A stretch of DNA of 64,000 bases from Pedococcus dokdonensis (GTDB lineage Bacteria; Actinomycetota; Actinomycetes; Actinomycetales; Dermatophilaceae), in assembly GCF_900104525.1 (NCBI RefSeq), contig NZ_LT629711.1, positions 3,162,001 to 3,226,000 on the forward strand. The letters are read 5' to 3'. Shown piece by piece: positions 8,043 to 15,986 of the stretch (positions are counted from its first letter, which is position 1; each line of letters begins with the position of its first letter). The notes beneath the pieces are model-generated. The model saw only the letters and a program-made list of their open reading frames with translations. It was not told where the DNA came from and ran no database searches. A program made the translations under genes and the position numbers.

Positions 8043-9070
8043 CCCGACGCACGACGATCGTCGAGGTGGCCGAGCTCGCCGGCGTCTCGATCTCCTCGGT
8101 CTCCCGCGTGCTGAACGGGATCCCGGCGCGCAAGGGCACCGAGGAGAAGGTGCGCTCCGCCGCGGCTCAGCTGGGCTACACGCCCGACGCGACGGGTCGG
8201 GCGCTCAAGCTCGGCTCCTCGCTGCAGGTCGCCTTCGCCGTGGACGACATCGGCAACCCCGTCTACACGGAGATGATGCAGGGCGTCGAGGAGGGGATGA
8301 GCGGATCCGGGGCCCGTCTCGTGGTGGCGTCGACAGGGCACGACAAGCACGACCTGCTGTCCCTGGTGCAGAGCCTGTCCCGCGGCTACGCCGACGCCCT
8401 CGTCATCAGCCCGCTGCAGCGCACCCCCGAGCTCGTGCAGGCGCTCCTCGACGCACCGGTCCCCGTCGTCGTCATCGGCGACCTGGGGCCCGACGTCCCC
8501 CTCGACGTCGTCCGCACGGACTCGCGTCGCGGGGTGGTCCTCGCCCACGAGCACCTGGTCGCGTCGGGCCGACGCCGCATCGCCTTCGTCAACGGGCCGA
8601 CCGACACCTCGCCGGGGCGGGCCCGCCTCGAGGGTTTCCAGACCGCAGTGGCGACGTCGGGTGCCGCCGGCCCGGTCATCCAGGCCTCGGGCTTCACCGT
8701 CACCGCCGGTGAGGAGGCCTGGGCCCAGCTCGAGGCGCTGGGCCCGCGCCACCGGCCCGACGCGGTGCTCGCCGCCAACGACCTGCTGGCGCTCGGCGTG
8801 ATGCGTGCCGCGTTGAACGCCGGTCGTCGTCTCCCCCGCCAGCTCGGCGTGGTCGGCATCGACGACATCCAGTTCGCCCGCATCTTCAGCCCGTCCCTGA
8901 CCAGCGTCTCGCTGCAGGCGCGCGAGCGCGGTCGGCTGGCCGCCGAGCTCCTGCTCGAGCGGATCGCCACGCCCGGCACCCCGGCCCGGACGAGATTCGT
9001 CGCCCCCGAGCTCGTGGTCCGCGAGTCCAGCCGCTCGGCCACGGACGCCGCGCTGGGGCAGTCCTCGTGA
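8039..9070 (+). CDS. LacI-family transcriptional regulator
   Basis: 343 residues. Helix-turn-helix TTIVEVAELAGVSISSVSRV with hinge-helix region LKLGSSLQ, then a periplasmic-binding-protein-like effector domain (VAFAVDDIGNPVYTEMMQGV; PDAVLAANDLLALGVMRA; VVGIDDIQFARIFSPSLTSV). ATGA overlaps with both neighbours place it inside the operon. Its operator is most likely the palindrome at 2168-2191; it would be released by the transported substrate or a pathway intermediate. Confidence 0.94.
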   Translation: MTRRTTIVEVAELAGVSISSVSRVLNGIPARKGTEEKVRSAAAQLGYTPDATGRALKLGSSLQVAFAVDDIGNPVYTEMMQGVEEGMSGSGARLVVASTGHDKHDLLSLVQSLSRGYADALVISPLQRTPELVQALLDAPVPVVVIGDLGPDVPLDVVRTDSRRGVVLAHEHLVASGRRRIAFVNGPTDTSPGRARLEGFQTAVATSGAAGPVIQASGFTVTAGEEAWAQLEALGPRHRPDAVLAANDLLALGVMRAALNAGRRLPRQLGVVGIDDIQFARIFSPSLTSVSLQARERGRLAAELLLERIATPGTPARTRFVAPELVVRESSRSATDAALGQSS

Positions 9071-10032
9071 ACGCAGGAGCGACCGGAGGTCGCGTGCTCG
9101 TCGTCGGCAGCATCAACGTCGACCTGTCGCTGACCTGTCCGCGCCTGCCGGCACCCGGGGAGACGCTGCTGGCCGACTCCGTGCACCGCAGCGCAGGGGG
9201 CAAGGGGGCCAACCAGGCGGTGGGTGCCGCCCGGGCCGGCGGGGCCGCGACCACTCTCATCGGCGCAGTCGGTGACGACGCGGACGGGGCGACCATGCTG
9301 GCTGCGCTCGTCTCGGCCGGGGTGGACTGCGACCGGGTCGCCCGCTCCGGCGAGCTGCCCACCGGGCTGGCTCTGATCACCGTCGACCACGCCGCCGAGA
9401 ACACCATCGTCGTCGCCGCGGGCGCCAACGCCTCGGTGCGGGTGACGGAAGACGACCAGGACGTCATCGCCGCTGCCGACGTCATCCTCGCGCAGCTCGA
9501 GGTGCCGCAGCAGGTCGTCGTCGCCGCGGCCCGACGACGGCGCGACGGCGTGCCGCTGGTGCTCAATGCCGCGCCGTCAGCGCCCCTCACCGAGGAGCTG
9601 GTCGCCGAGGTCGACGTCCTCGTGGTCAACGAGCACGAGGCCCGTGACCTCAGTGGGATCGAGGACCTCGAGGCGGCGACCGCCGAGCTGCTGCAGCGGG
9701 TCCCGGCCGTCCTCGTCACCCTCGGCGCGGCGGGGGCGCAGCTGCACCGACAGGGGGCAGCGCCACTCGTCGTGCCCGCACCCGAGGTCGAGGCGGTCGA
9801 CACGGTGGCCGCCGGCGACACCTTCTGCGGCGCCTTCGCCGCTGCGCTGGCGCGTGGTGAGGGCGACCTCGCGGCCATGCGGCTCGGCGCGGCCGCCGCT
9901 TCGCTCGCGGTGCAGCGCCGGGGCGCCCAGAGCTCGGTCCCGACCCTCGAGGAGGCCCGCGCCCAGGTGCACGCCACCTACGGCCGGCAGGCCGCTGCCC
10001 CGTCACCGGCCGCGGAGGCGACCCGTGGATGA
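9067..10032 (+). CDS. PfkB-family carbohydrate kinase (ribokinase-like)
   Basis: 321 residues. GGKGANQAVGAARAGG is the first PfkB signature and DTVAAGDTFCGAFAAALARG carries the second with catalytic Asp in G-D-T-F. VVGSINVDLSLTCPRLPAPG is typical of ribokinases. GTG 9067 overlaps the LacI stop (GTGA). It presumably phosphorylates the ribose-like sugar freed by the two ARH-family hydrolases; the exact sugar is not readable. Confidence 0.92.
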   Translation: MNAGATGGRVLVVGSINVDLSLTCPRLPAPGETLLADSVHRSAGGKGANQAVGAARAGGAATTLIGAVGDDADGATMLAALVSAGVDCDRVARSGELPTGLALITVDHAAENTIVVAAGANASVRVTEDDQDVIAAADVILAQLEVPQQVVVAAARRRRDGVPLVLNAAPSAPLTEELVAEVDVLVVNEHEARDLSGIEDLEAATAELLQRVPAVLVTLGAAGAQLHRQGAAPLVVPAPEVEAVDTVAAGDTFCGAFAAALARGEGDLAAMRLGAAAASLAVQRRGAQSSVPTLEEARAQVHATYGRQAAAPSPAAEATRG

Positions 10033-12019
10033 CGACCTCGACCCCCTGGTCCCTCGCCCGCTGGACCGACCGACCGTCGTGCCCCTCGAGCCCGACGCCG
10101 ACCTCTCGGGTCTCGATGTGGGCAAGATCCTCGCCGCTCCCGACGACCCCGCGCTGTGGCCACGCTGGCGCGAGTCGCTGACGCGCTGGCGTGACGAGGC
10201 CCGACAGCGCCACGACTACGACGACTCGCTCTACCGGCGTCCCGAGCTGGCCTGGGCCGCGGACTGCTTCGTGGTGTCGCAGGTCTGGCTGTGGGACGAG
10301 CTCCTCTACGACTGGGACAACCACACCTTCACCCCGGAGCGGCTGCTGGCGGATGCGCAGGAGCGGTTCGGTGGCTTCGACGGGGTGGTGCTGTGGCACG
10401 CCTACCCGGTCATCGGCGTCGACGACCGCAACCAGTGGGACTTCTACCGCGACGTCGACGGGCTGGCCGAGCTGGTGAGGACGTTGCACGACCACGGGGT
10501 CCGGGTCTTCGTCGACTACAACCCCTGGGACGTCGGCACCCGCCGCTGCGGGGACGACGCCTCCGAGCTCGCCGCGCTCGTCGCCGACCTGGAGATCGAC
10601 GGCGTCTTCCTCGACACCCTCAAGGAGGGCGGCGGCTCGCTCCTCGCCAGTCTCGACGCGGCGCGGCCCGGCGTCGCGGCCGAGGGGGAGTCCACCGTCG
10701 CGCTGCCGAGGGTCGTCGACCACCCCCTCTCGTGGGCCCAGTGGTTCGCCGACTCGCCGGTGCCGGGTGTCGTGCGCTCGCACTTCTACGAGCGCCGCCA
10801 CCAGATGCACCACGTGCGCCGGTGGCACCGGGACCACGGCGAGGAGCTGCAGTCGGCCTGGCTGAACGGCATCGGTGTCATGGTCTGGGAGGTCGTCTTC
10901 GGCGCGTGGGTCGGCTGGTCCGACCGCGACGCGCAGGTCCTGCGCCGAATGGTGCGGGCCCAGCGCGCGCTGAGCCACCTCCTGCGCGACGGCGAGTGGA
11001 CCCCGTTGGCCGACCTGGGGGCGGACGCCGCCGAGCTCGGTGTCTTCGGCTCGACCTTCACCGAGGGCGACGAGCACCTCCTCACCCTGGTCAACCGCGG
11101 CCACACCGCCGCGACGGTGCGTGTCCCGACTCCGGGCACGGGCCCGGCGTTCGACCTCTGGACCGGCCGCGAGCTGAGCCGTTCGGCAGGGACGGTCGAG
11201 GTCGGCATACCGGGTCGTGGGGTGGGCGGGGTGTGGGTGGCGCCGTCCGGGCACGACCGGTCGTGGCTACCCGAGGACTCGCCACGCGAGGACGCCGCAG
11301 GCTTCACGCACCGGCTCGCGCACCGGGTGCCGACGCCGGACGTCGCGCCCAGCCGCCCCACGGTTCCCCACCTCACGGTGCCCTCAGGAACGCACGTGCT
11401 CACCGTCCGCTACCGCTGTCGCGAGACAGGCATGTACGAGGGGGCGCCGTTCGTCGACGAGTGGAAGCCCTTGCCGCCGCGGCTGCACGACCTGCGGACG
11501 CTCGAGCGGGTCGCCGTGCTCGATCGACCCATTGCGGTCGCTGCCCGCGAGGTCAGCGAGCGCGAGTTCGCCGAGTTCGTGGCGGCGACCGGCCATCGGC
11601 CGGCGGTTCCGGGTGGGCGCACCCCGGCGTGGGCGGGCCGGACGCCGGCAGAGGCCGATCCGCAGCGGCCCGTGACCGAGGTGGACCTCGCCGACGCCCG
11701 GGCGTATGCCGCGTGGTCGGGGTCGCGACTGCCCACCGAGGACGAGTGGCAGCTGGCCGCCGAGCAGAGCGGCTTCGAGCGCCTGGTCCCAGCGGTCTGG
11801 AACCTCACCGAGAGCGAACACACTGACGGGAGAACGCGGTTCATGATGCTCAAGGGTGGCGCCGACCACCGGAGCGAGGGCTCGTCCTGGTACTTCGACG
11901 GCGGGGTGCGCGGGCCGGACTTCGCCGCGAAGTATCTCGTCCCCGGGCTCGGGCTGGGTCGCTCGACGAGCATCGGCTTCCGGGTCGCGTGGCCGGTCGC
12001 GGACGAGGACCACCGATGA
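10025..12019 (+). CDS. Glycosidase-like TIM barrel fused to FGE/SUMF1-like domain
   Basis: 664 residues. Residues about 1-420 look like a (beta/alpha)8 glycoside hydrolase: DGVVLWHAYPVIG, VRVFVDYNPWD, DGVFLDTLKEGGG (candidate nucleophile Asp197) and AAEGES (candidate acid/base Glu220 or 222), then a beta-sandwich. Residues about 450-664 resemble a formylglycine-generating-enzyme/sulfatase-modifying fold: PVTEVDLADARAYAAWSG, RLPTEDEWQLAAEQ and terminal STSIGFRVAW. No FGE-type catalytic Cys pair is evident, so the second domain may be structural or sugar binding. GTG 10025 overlaps the kinase gene by eight bases and is the only in-frame start there. Domain calls are from motif reading only. Confidence 0.7.
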   Translation: MDDDLDPLVPRPLDRPTVVPLEPDADLSGLDVGKILAAPDDPALWPRWRESLTRWRDEARQRHDYDDSLYRRPELAWAADCFVVSQVWLWDELLYDWDNHTFTPERLLADAQERFGGFDGVVLWHAYPVIGVDDRNQWDFYRDVDGLAELVRTLHDHGVRVFVDYNPWDVGTRRCGDDASELAALVADLEIDGVFLDTLKEGGGSLLASLDAARPGVAAEGESTVALPRVVDHPLSWAQWFADSPVPGVVRSHFYERRHQMHHVRRWHRDHGEELQSAWLNGIGVMVWEVVFGAWVGWSDRDAQVLRRMVRAQRALSHLLRDGEWTPLADLGADAAELGVFGSTFTEGDEHLLTLVNRGHTAATVRVPTPGTGPAFDLWTGRELSRSAGTVEVGIPGRGVGGVWVAPSGHDRSWLPEDSPREDAAGFTHRLAHRVPTPDVAPSRPTVPHLTVPSGTHVLTVRYRCRETGMYEGAPFVDEWKPLPPRLHDLRTLERVAVLDRPIAVAAREVSEREFAEFVAATGHRPAVPGGRTPAWAGRTPAEADPQRPVTEVDLADARAYAAWSGSRLPTEDEWQLAAEQSGFERLVPAVWNLTESEHTDGRTRFMMLKGGADHRSEGSSWYFDGGVRGPDFAAKYLVPGLGLGRSTSIGFRVAWPVADEDHR

Positions 12020-13227
12020 GTGGCCAGGCGCCGGGCGCGCTGGCAGACCTGCGCGTCGTCGACGCCTCCACGCTGTTCGCCGGCCCGATGGCCGCCATGC
12101 ACCTCGGTGACCTCGGCGCGCAGGTGACCAAGGTGGAGCACCCTCGTCGGCCGGACCCCGCACGGGGACACGGCCCGGAGAAGGACGGCCAGAACCTGTG
12201 GTCCAAGACCTTGGGGCGCAACAAGCGGACCATCCAGGTCGACCTGTCGACCGAAGCCGGCGCCGACGTCTTCCGGCGGCTCTGCGCGACCGCCGACGTG
12301 GTCATCGAGAACTTCCGTCCCGACACCCTCGAGCGGTGGGGCCTGGCCTACCCGGAGCTGTCCGAGGCCAACCCCGGGCTCGTGCTCGCTCGCGTCACCG
12401 GGTTCGGGCAGATCGGCCCCTACCGGCGACGCCCGGGCTTCGGCACCCTGGCCGAGGCGATGAGCGGCTTCGCCTCCTCGACCGGTGCGCCGGACGGTCC
12501 GCCGACCCTCCCGCCGTTCGGGCTCGCCGACGGGATCGCCTCGCTGGCCACGGCCTTCGCGATCATGTCCGCGCTCCACCAGCGGGCTGCGACCGGCCGC
12601 GGACAGGTGGTCGACGTGGCCATCGTGGAGCCGATCATGGCGATGCTCGGCCCGCAGATCTCCCGGTGGGACCAGCTCGGCACGCTGCAGCCGAGGCTGG
12701 GCAACCGCACCAACAACAACGCCCCCCGCAACACCTACCGCACCGGCGACGATCAGTGGGTCGCGATCTCCACGAGCTCCCAGAACATCGCCGAGCGGGT
12801 GATGCGGCTGGTCGGCCGTGCGGACCTCGTCGACGAGCCGTGGTTCGCGACCGGGCGGACCCGAGCCGAACACGCGGACGTGCTCGACGCGGCAGTGGGT
12901 GGCTGGATCGCCCGGCACTCCAGGGACGAGGTGATCGCGGCGTTCGAGCGGTCCGAGGCCGCCGTCGCACCGGTGTACACCGCGAAGGACATCGTCGACG
13001 ACCCGCAGTTCCAGGCGCTCGGCACGATCCGCCGCGTGGACGACCCCGACCTCGGGGAGCTGGCCATGCAGGGACCGTTGTTCCGGATGTCTGAGGGTGA
13101 TGCCCCCACCCGCCACACGGGGCGCGGACCGGGGGCGGACACGGCCACCGTGCTCCGCGAGCTGGGCTACTCCGAGGCGGAGGTCGGCGCGCTCCGTGAG
13201 AGCGGTGCTGTCGGAGGGGTCGGATGA
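12016..13227 (+). CDS. CaiB/BaiF-type (class III) CoA-transferase
   Basis: 403 residues. LRVVDASTLFAGPMAAMHLGDLGAQVTKVE is the family N-terminus, DVVIENFRPDTLERWGL precedes the catalytic Asp region, and RVTGFGQIGPYRRRPGFGTLAEAMSG is conserved. Such enzymes move CoA between carboxylic acids through an aspartyl-CoA anhydride. Its presence with a CitE-like lyase at the end of a sugar operon implies that an organic acid is activated and cleaved. Start overlaps the preceding stop by four bases. Confidence 0.93.
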   Translation: MSGQAPGALADLRVVDASTLFAGPMAAMHLGDLGAQVTKVEHPRRPDPARGHGPEKDGQNLWSKTLGRNKRTIQVDLSTEAGADVFRRLCATADVVIENFRPDTLERWGLAYPELSEANPGLVLARVTGFGQIGPYRRRPGFGTLAEAMSGFASSTGAPDGPPTLPPFGLADGIASLATAFAIMSALHQRAATGRGQVVDVAIVEPIMAMLGPQISRWDQLGTLQPRLGNRTNNNAPRNTYRTGDDQWVAISTSSQNIAERVMRLVGRADLVDEPWFATGRTRAEHADVLDAAVGGWIARHSRDEVIAAFERSEAAVAPVYTAKDIVDDPQFQALGTIRRVDDPDLGELAMQGPLFRMSEGDAPTRHTGRGPGADTATVLRELGYSEAEVGALRESGAVGGVG

Positions 13228-14087
13228 GCACCCCCGCCGACGCCCCGGCACTCACGCTGCTCTACGCCCCGGCCGACCGGCTCGAGCTCGTCGCCAAGGC
13301 CCTCGCCGGAGCCGCCGACGTCGTCATCATCGACCTCGAGGACGCCGTCGCTCCCGACCACAAGGAGGTGGCGAGAGCGGGGCTGCGGCGACTGCTCACA
13401 GACCACCCCGGTCGGCCCGTCCAGGTGCGGGTCAACGCGCTCGGGTCCCCCTGGGCGGTCGCCGACCTGGCGGCGGTGGCCGCCCTCCCCGCCCACGTGG
13501 GGATCCGGATCCCCAAGGTGGTCGACCCGGCCGAGGTCGCGGCCGTGGCCGAGCAGGTCGGGGGGCGCGACCTGCACCCGCTGGTGGAGACCGCGGCAGG
13601 TGTCGAGGCGGCCTACGACATCGCCCGGGCGCATCCGCGCGTCGCCACCCTCGCGCTGGGCGAGGCCGACCTGCGGTCCGACCTCGGCGTGGACAGCGAC
13701 GACGGCATGCTCTTTGCGCGCTCACGCATCGTGACCGCGGCCCGGGCGGCCGGGCTCCCACCACCGGCGATGTCGGTCCACGCCAACGTCGGTGACGACG
13801 AAGGGTTGGCCAGGTCGTGTGCCCTGGGACGCCGGCTCGGCTTCCTGGGACGGGCCGCCATCCACCCGCGCCAGCTGCCGACGATCGTCACCGCGTTCAC
13901 GCCGACGGAGGCAGAGGTGGATCGAGCCCGGCTGGTCGTCGAGAGCCTGCGCGATGCGTCCGAGGTCGGTGGCGGGACCGTCGTGCTCGCCGACGGCACG
14001 TTCCTCGACCGCGCGATGGTCGAGGGCGCCCGCCGGGTCATCGCGCTCGCCGAGCGGAGACGCGGGGGTCGCGGCACGGCTGATTGA
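13224..14087 (+). CDS. HpcH/HpaI-type aldolase, CitE-like CoA lyase subunit
   Basis: 287 residues. LLYAPADRLELVAKAL and DVVIIDLEDAVAPDHKEVAR are CitE/malyl-CoA lyase signatures, the latter with acidic metal ligands; HPLVETAAGVEAAYDIA and the terminal GRAAIHPRQLPTI also fit. Stand-alone CitE-like proteins cleave malyl-, citramalyl- or related acyl-CoA thioesters, which matches the CoA-transferase directly upstream (ATGA overlap). Last gene of the operon; 97 bases follow before the MFS gene. Confidence 0.92.
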   Translation: MSTPADAPALTLLYAPADRLELVAKALAGAADVVIIDLEDAVAPDHKEVARAGLRRLLTDHPGRPVQVRVNALGSPWAVADLAAVAALPAHVGIRIPKVVDPAEVAAVAEQVGGRDLHPLVETAAGVEAAYDIARAHPRVATLALGEADLRSDLGVDSDDGMLFARSRIVTAARAAGLPPPAMSVHANVGDDEGLARSCALGRRLGFLGRAAIHPRQLPTIVTAFTPTEAEVDRARLVVESLRDASEVGGGTVVLADGTFLDRAMVEGARRVIALAERRRGGRGTAD

Positions 14088-14184
14088 CCCGGGTGCCCTG
14101 CGCGTCGATCATGACAGCACCCGCTCGTCGAGCAGCCGGGCTCGACCGCCACGGGCCCGCGCCGCAGATCCGGAGACCACCTCG

Positions 14185-15405
14185 ATGAACTCGCCCTCCA
14201 CGGCAGGCGGTGGTCCGCGACACCCCACACGGGTGCAGATCGGCCTGCTCGCGGCGGCGGTCTTCATGGCGGTGACCACCGAGCTGATGCCCGCCGGCGT
14301 GCTGCCCTGGCTGAGCGCCGACCTCGGGGTCGAGAACGAACGGGCCGGGCTGCTGGTCACGGCGTACGCCTTCGTCGTGGCCGCCACGGCCGTGCCGCTG
14401 ACCACGGCGACGATGCGCTGGCCGCGGCGCCGGCTGATCGTCACCGTGCTGCTCGGGTATGCCGTGTCGAACGTCCTCATGGCCATTGCCGGTTCGCTGG
14501 TGGTGGCCGGGGCGGCGCGGGTGGTCGGCGGGCTGTCGCACGCCGTGCTCTTCTCGATCGTCACCGCCTACGCGGCCAGGCTGGTCCGTCCCGACCTGGT
14601 GGGGCGGACCGTGGCGGTGCTGTGGCTGGGGACGGCCTTGGCCCTGCTCGCCGGGCTGCCGGCCGGGACGTCACTCGGCGCGGCGACGAGCTGGCGCTGG
14701 CCGTTCGTCGTGCTCGCGGTCCTCGGCGTCGCGCTGGCCGCGTGCGCCGGCACCCTCCTCGCCCCCGTCGAGTCGTCAGAGCCGGGGACCACGTCGTTGT
14801 CGGGGGTGGTGCGCTCCCCGGGCGTCGCCCGGGTCGCCATCGCCACCGGCCTCGTCATGCTGGGCAACTTCACGGCCTACACGTATGTCGCGACCCTCCT
14901 GCTCTCTGCCGGGTTCAGCAAGGACGCCGTGGGGCCCGGGCTGCTGGCCCACGGCCTCGCCGGCCTCGCCGGCCTATGGTGGTCGGCGCGGCTGGCGGAC
15001 CGGCGCCCGCGCCTCGGGTTGACGATCTCGCTGGCCCTGCTGGTCTGCTCGCTGCTCGGACTGGCCCTCGCGCAGGACTCGGCGGCTGCCACGGTCGTCG
15101 CGCTCGTCGGGTGGGGCGCCGCCTACGGCGGGCTCGCCACCTTCTTCAATGCCGCGGCCCTGCGGGCCACGCCGGCCCGCGACACGGCCACGGCCCTGAT
15201 CAACGTGGCCTTCAACCTCGGTATCGGCGGCGGAGCGGTGTTGGGGAGCTTGGTGATCGGCGCCGGTGGGCGGGCCCCGGCGTTGGCGCCGCTGGCCGCC
15301 GGACTGGTCGCGGTGGGACTGCTCGTCGTCCTCGCGGGCCGGCGCCACGCCTTCCCGTCCGGGGCGGCTCCGGAACGCGAGGCCCCGGGTCAGCACCCCT
15401 CCTGA
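14185..15405 (+). CDS. MFS transporter, DHA1-like
   Basis: 406 residues with about twelve hydrophobic segments. The first helix carries AVTTELMPAGVLPWLSADLG, the motif of the arabinose/drug exporter subgroup, and the cytoplasmic loop 2-3 region is PRRRLIVTVLLGY. ATG 14185 follows CGGAGACC. It may be cotranscribed with the upstream operon (gap 97 bases) and could export an intermediate, but substrate is unknown. Confidence 0.85.
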   Translation: MNSPSTAGGGPRHPTRVQIGLLAAAVFMAVTTELMPAGVLPWLSADLGVENERAGLLVTAYAFVVAATAVPLTTATMRWPRRRLIVTVLLGYAVSNVLMAIAGSLVVAGAARVVGGLSHAVLFSIVTAYAARLVRPDLVGRTVAVLWLGTALALLAGLPAGTSLGAATSWRWPFVVLAVLGVALAACAGTLLAPVESSEPGTTSLSGVVRSPGVARVAIATGLVMLGNFTAYTYVATLLLSAGFSKDAVGPGLLAHGLAGLAGLWWSARLADRRPRLGLTISLALLVCSLLGLALAQDSAAATVVALVGWGAAYGGLATFFNAAALRATPARDTATALINVAFNLGIGGGAVLGSLVIGAGGRAPALAPLAAGLVAVGLLVVLAGRRHAFPSGAAPEREAPGQHPS

Positions 15406-15408
15406 CCA

Positions 15409-15438
15409 TTGTCACGGCCAGGACCGGCTCCCTAGACT
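15409..15438 (+). promoter_or_regulatory. Promoter of the small protein/subtilase pair
   Basis: TTGTCA (15409-15414), 18-base spacer, TAGACT (15433-15438). Predicted start near 15445 leaves a short leader containing GAGGGGG before ATG 15458. Confidence 0.55.
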
Positions 15439-15457
15439 CGCTCGGCGAGGGGGTGCG

Positions 15458-15964
15458 ATGGTGGCTCCGCAGACAGACGTTTCGCAGCTGTGGGTGCACG
15501 GGCACACCGGACGCCTCCAGCAGACCCACCTGTGGCAGGTCGAGGTCATCGGCTACTACCTGCGGCTCAAGGCCGAGGGCCCGAACGAGTCCTGGCTCCA
15601 CTACGCCCCTCCCACGATCGTCTCCCCGGGGACCCGGCTGTCTGCGGTGCACGTCGAGATGCTCACGTTCGGCGGGGCGCGGATCGACAAGCTGCACGTG
15701 TGGGCCGGAGCCCGGCAGATTGCCGCGAAGGACGACCTCGGGCTGTCGAGCGACACGGGGACGGCGATCCACCTCGGCGAGGACGGTGAGGACCTGAGAC
15801 GGTTCGAGATCGCGCTCGACGAGCCGGCCCCCGTGACGAGCGGGATCGCGCTCTCGTTCCTCATCACCGCGAAGGAGCGTCTCGACGCCCTCGCGCTCGC
15901 GGCCGTCGGCATCTCCCTGTCCACCGCGGCGGACGACGGTGCCGTCGCGACCGGTCCGGCCTGA
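15458..15964 (+). CDS. Uncharacterised 168-residue protein, partner of subtilase
   Basis: Starts MVAPQTDVSQLWVHGHTGRL and has alternating beta-rich segments (SWLHYAPPTIVSPGTRLSAV; IDKLHVWAGARQIAAK), suggestive of a beta-sandwich. No signal peptide, membrane segment or metal motif. It lies 22 bases before the subtilase gene and shares its promoter, so it could be substrate, inhibitor or chaperone of the protease. I do not recognise the family. Confidence 0.75.
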   Translation: MVAPQTDVSQLWVHGHTGRLQQTHLWQVEVIGYYLRLKAEGPNESWLHYAPPTIVSPGTRLSAVHVEMLTFGGARIDKLHVWAGARQIAAKDDLGLSSDTGTAIHLGEDGEDLRRFEIALDEPAPVTSGIALSFLITAKERLDALALAAVGISLSTAADDGAVATGPA

Positions 15965-15986
15965 CCGGGCGAGGAAGGGCTCCGAC

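Noticed and set aside
11410..13251. Minus-strand frame of 613 codons opposite the CoA-transferase
   Set aside because: Shadow of the CaiB-type gene, no start signals and no motifs.
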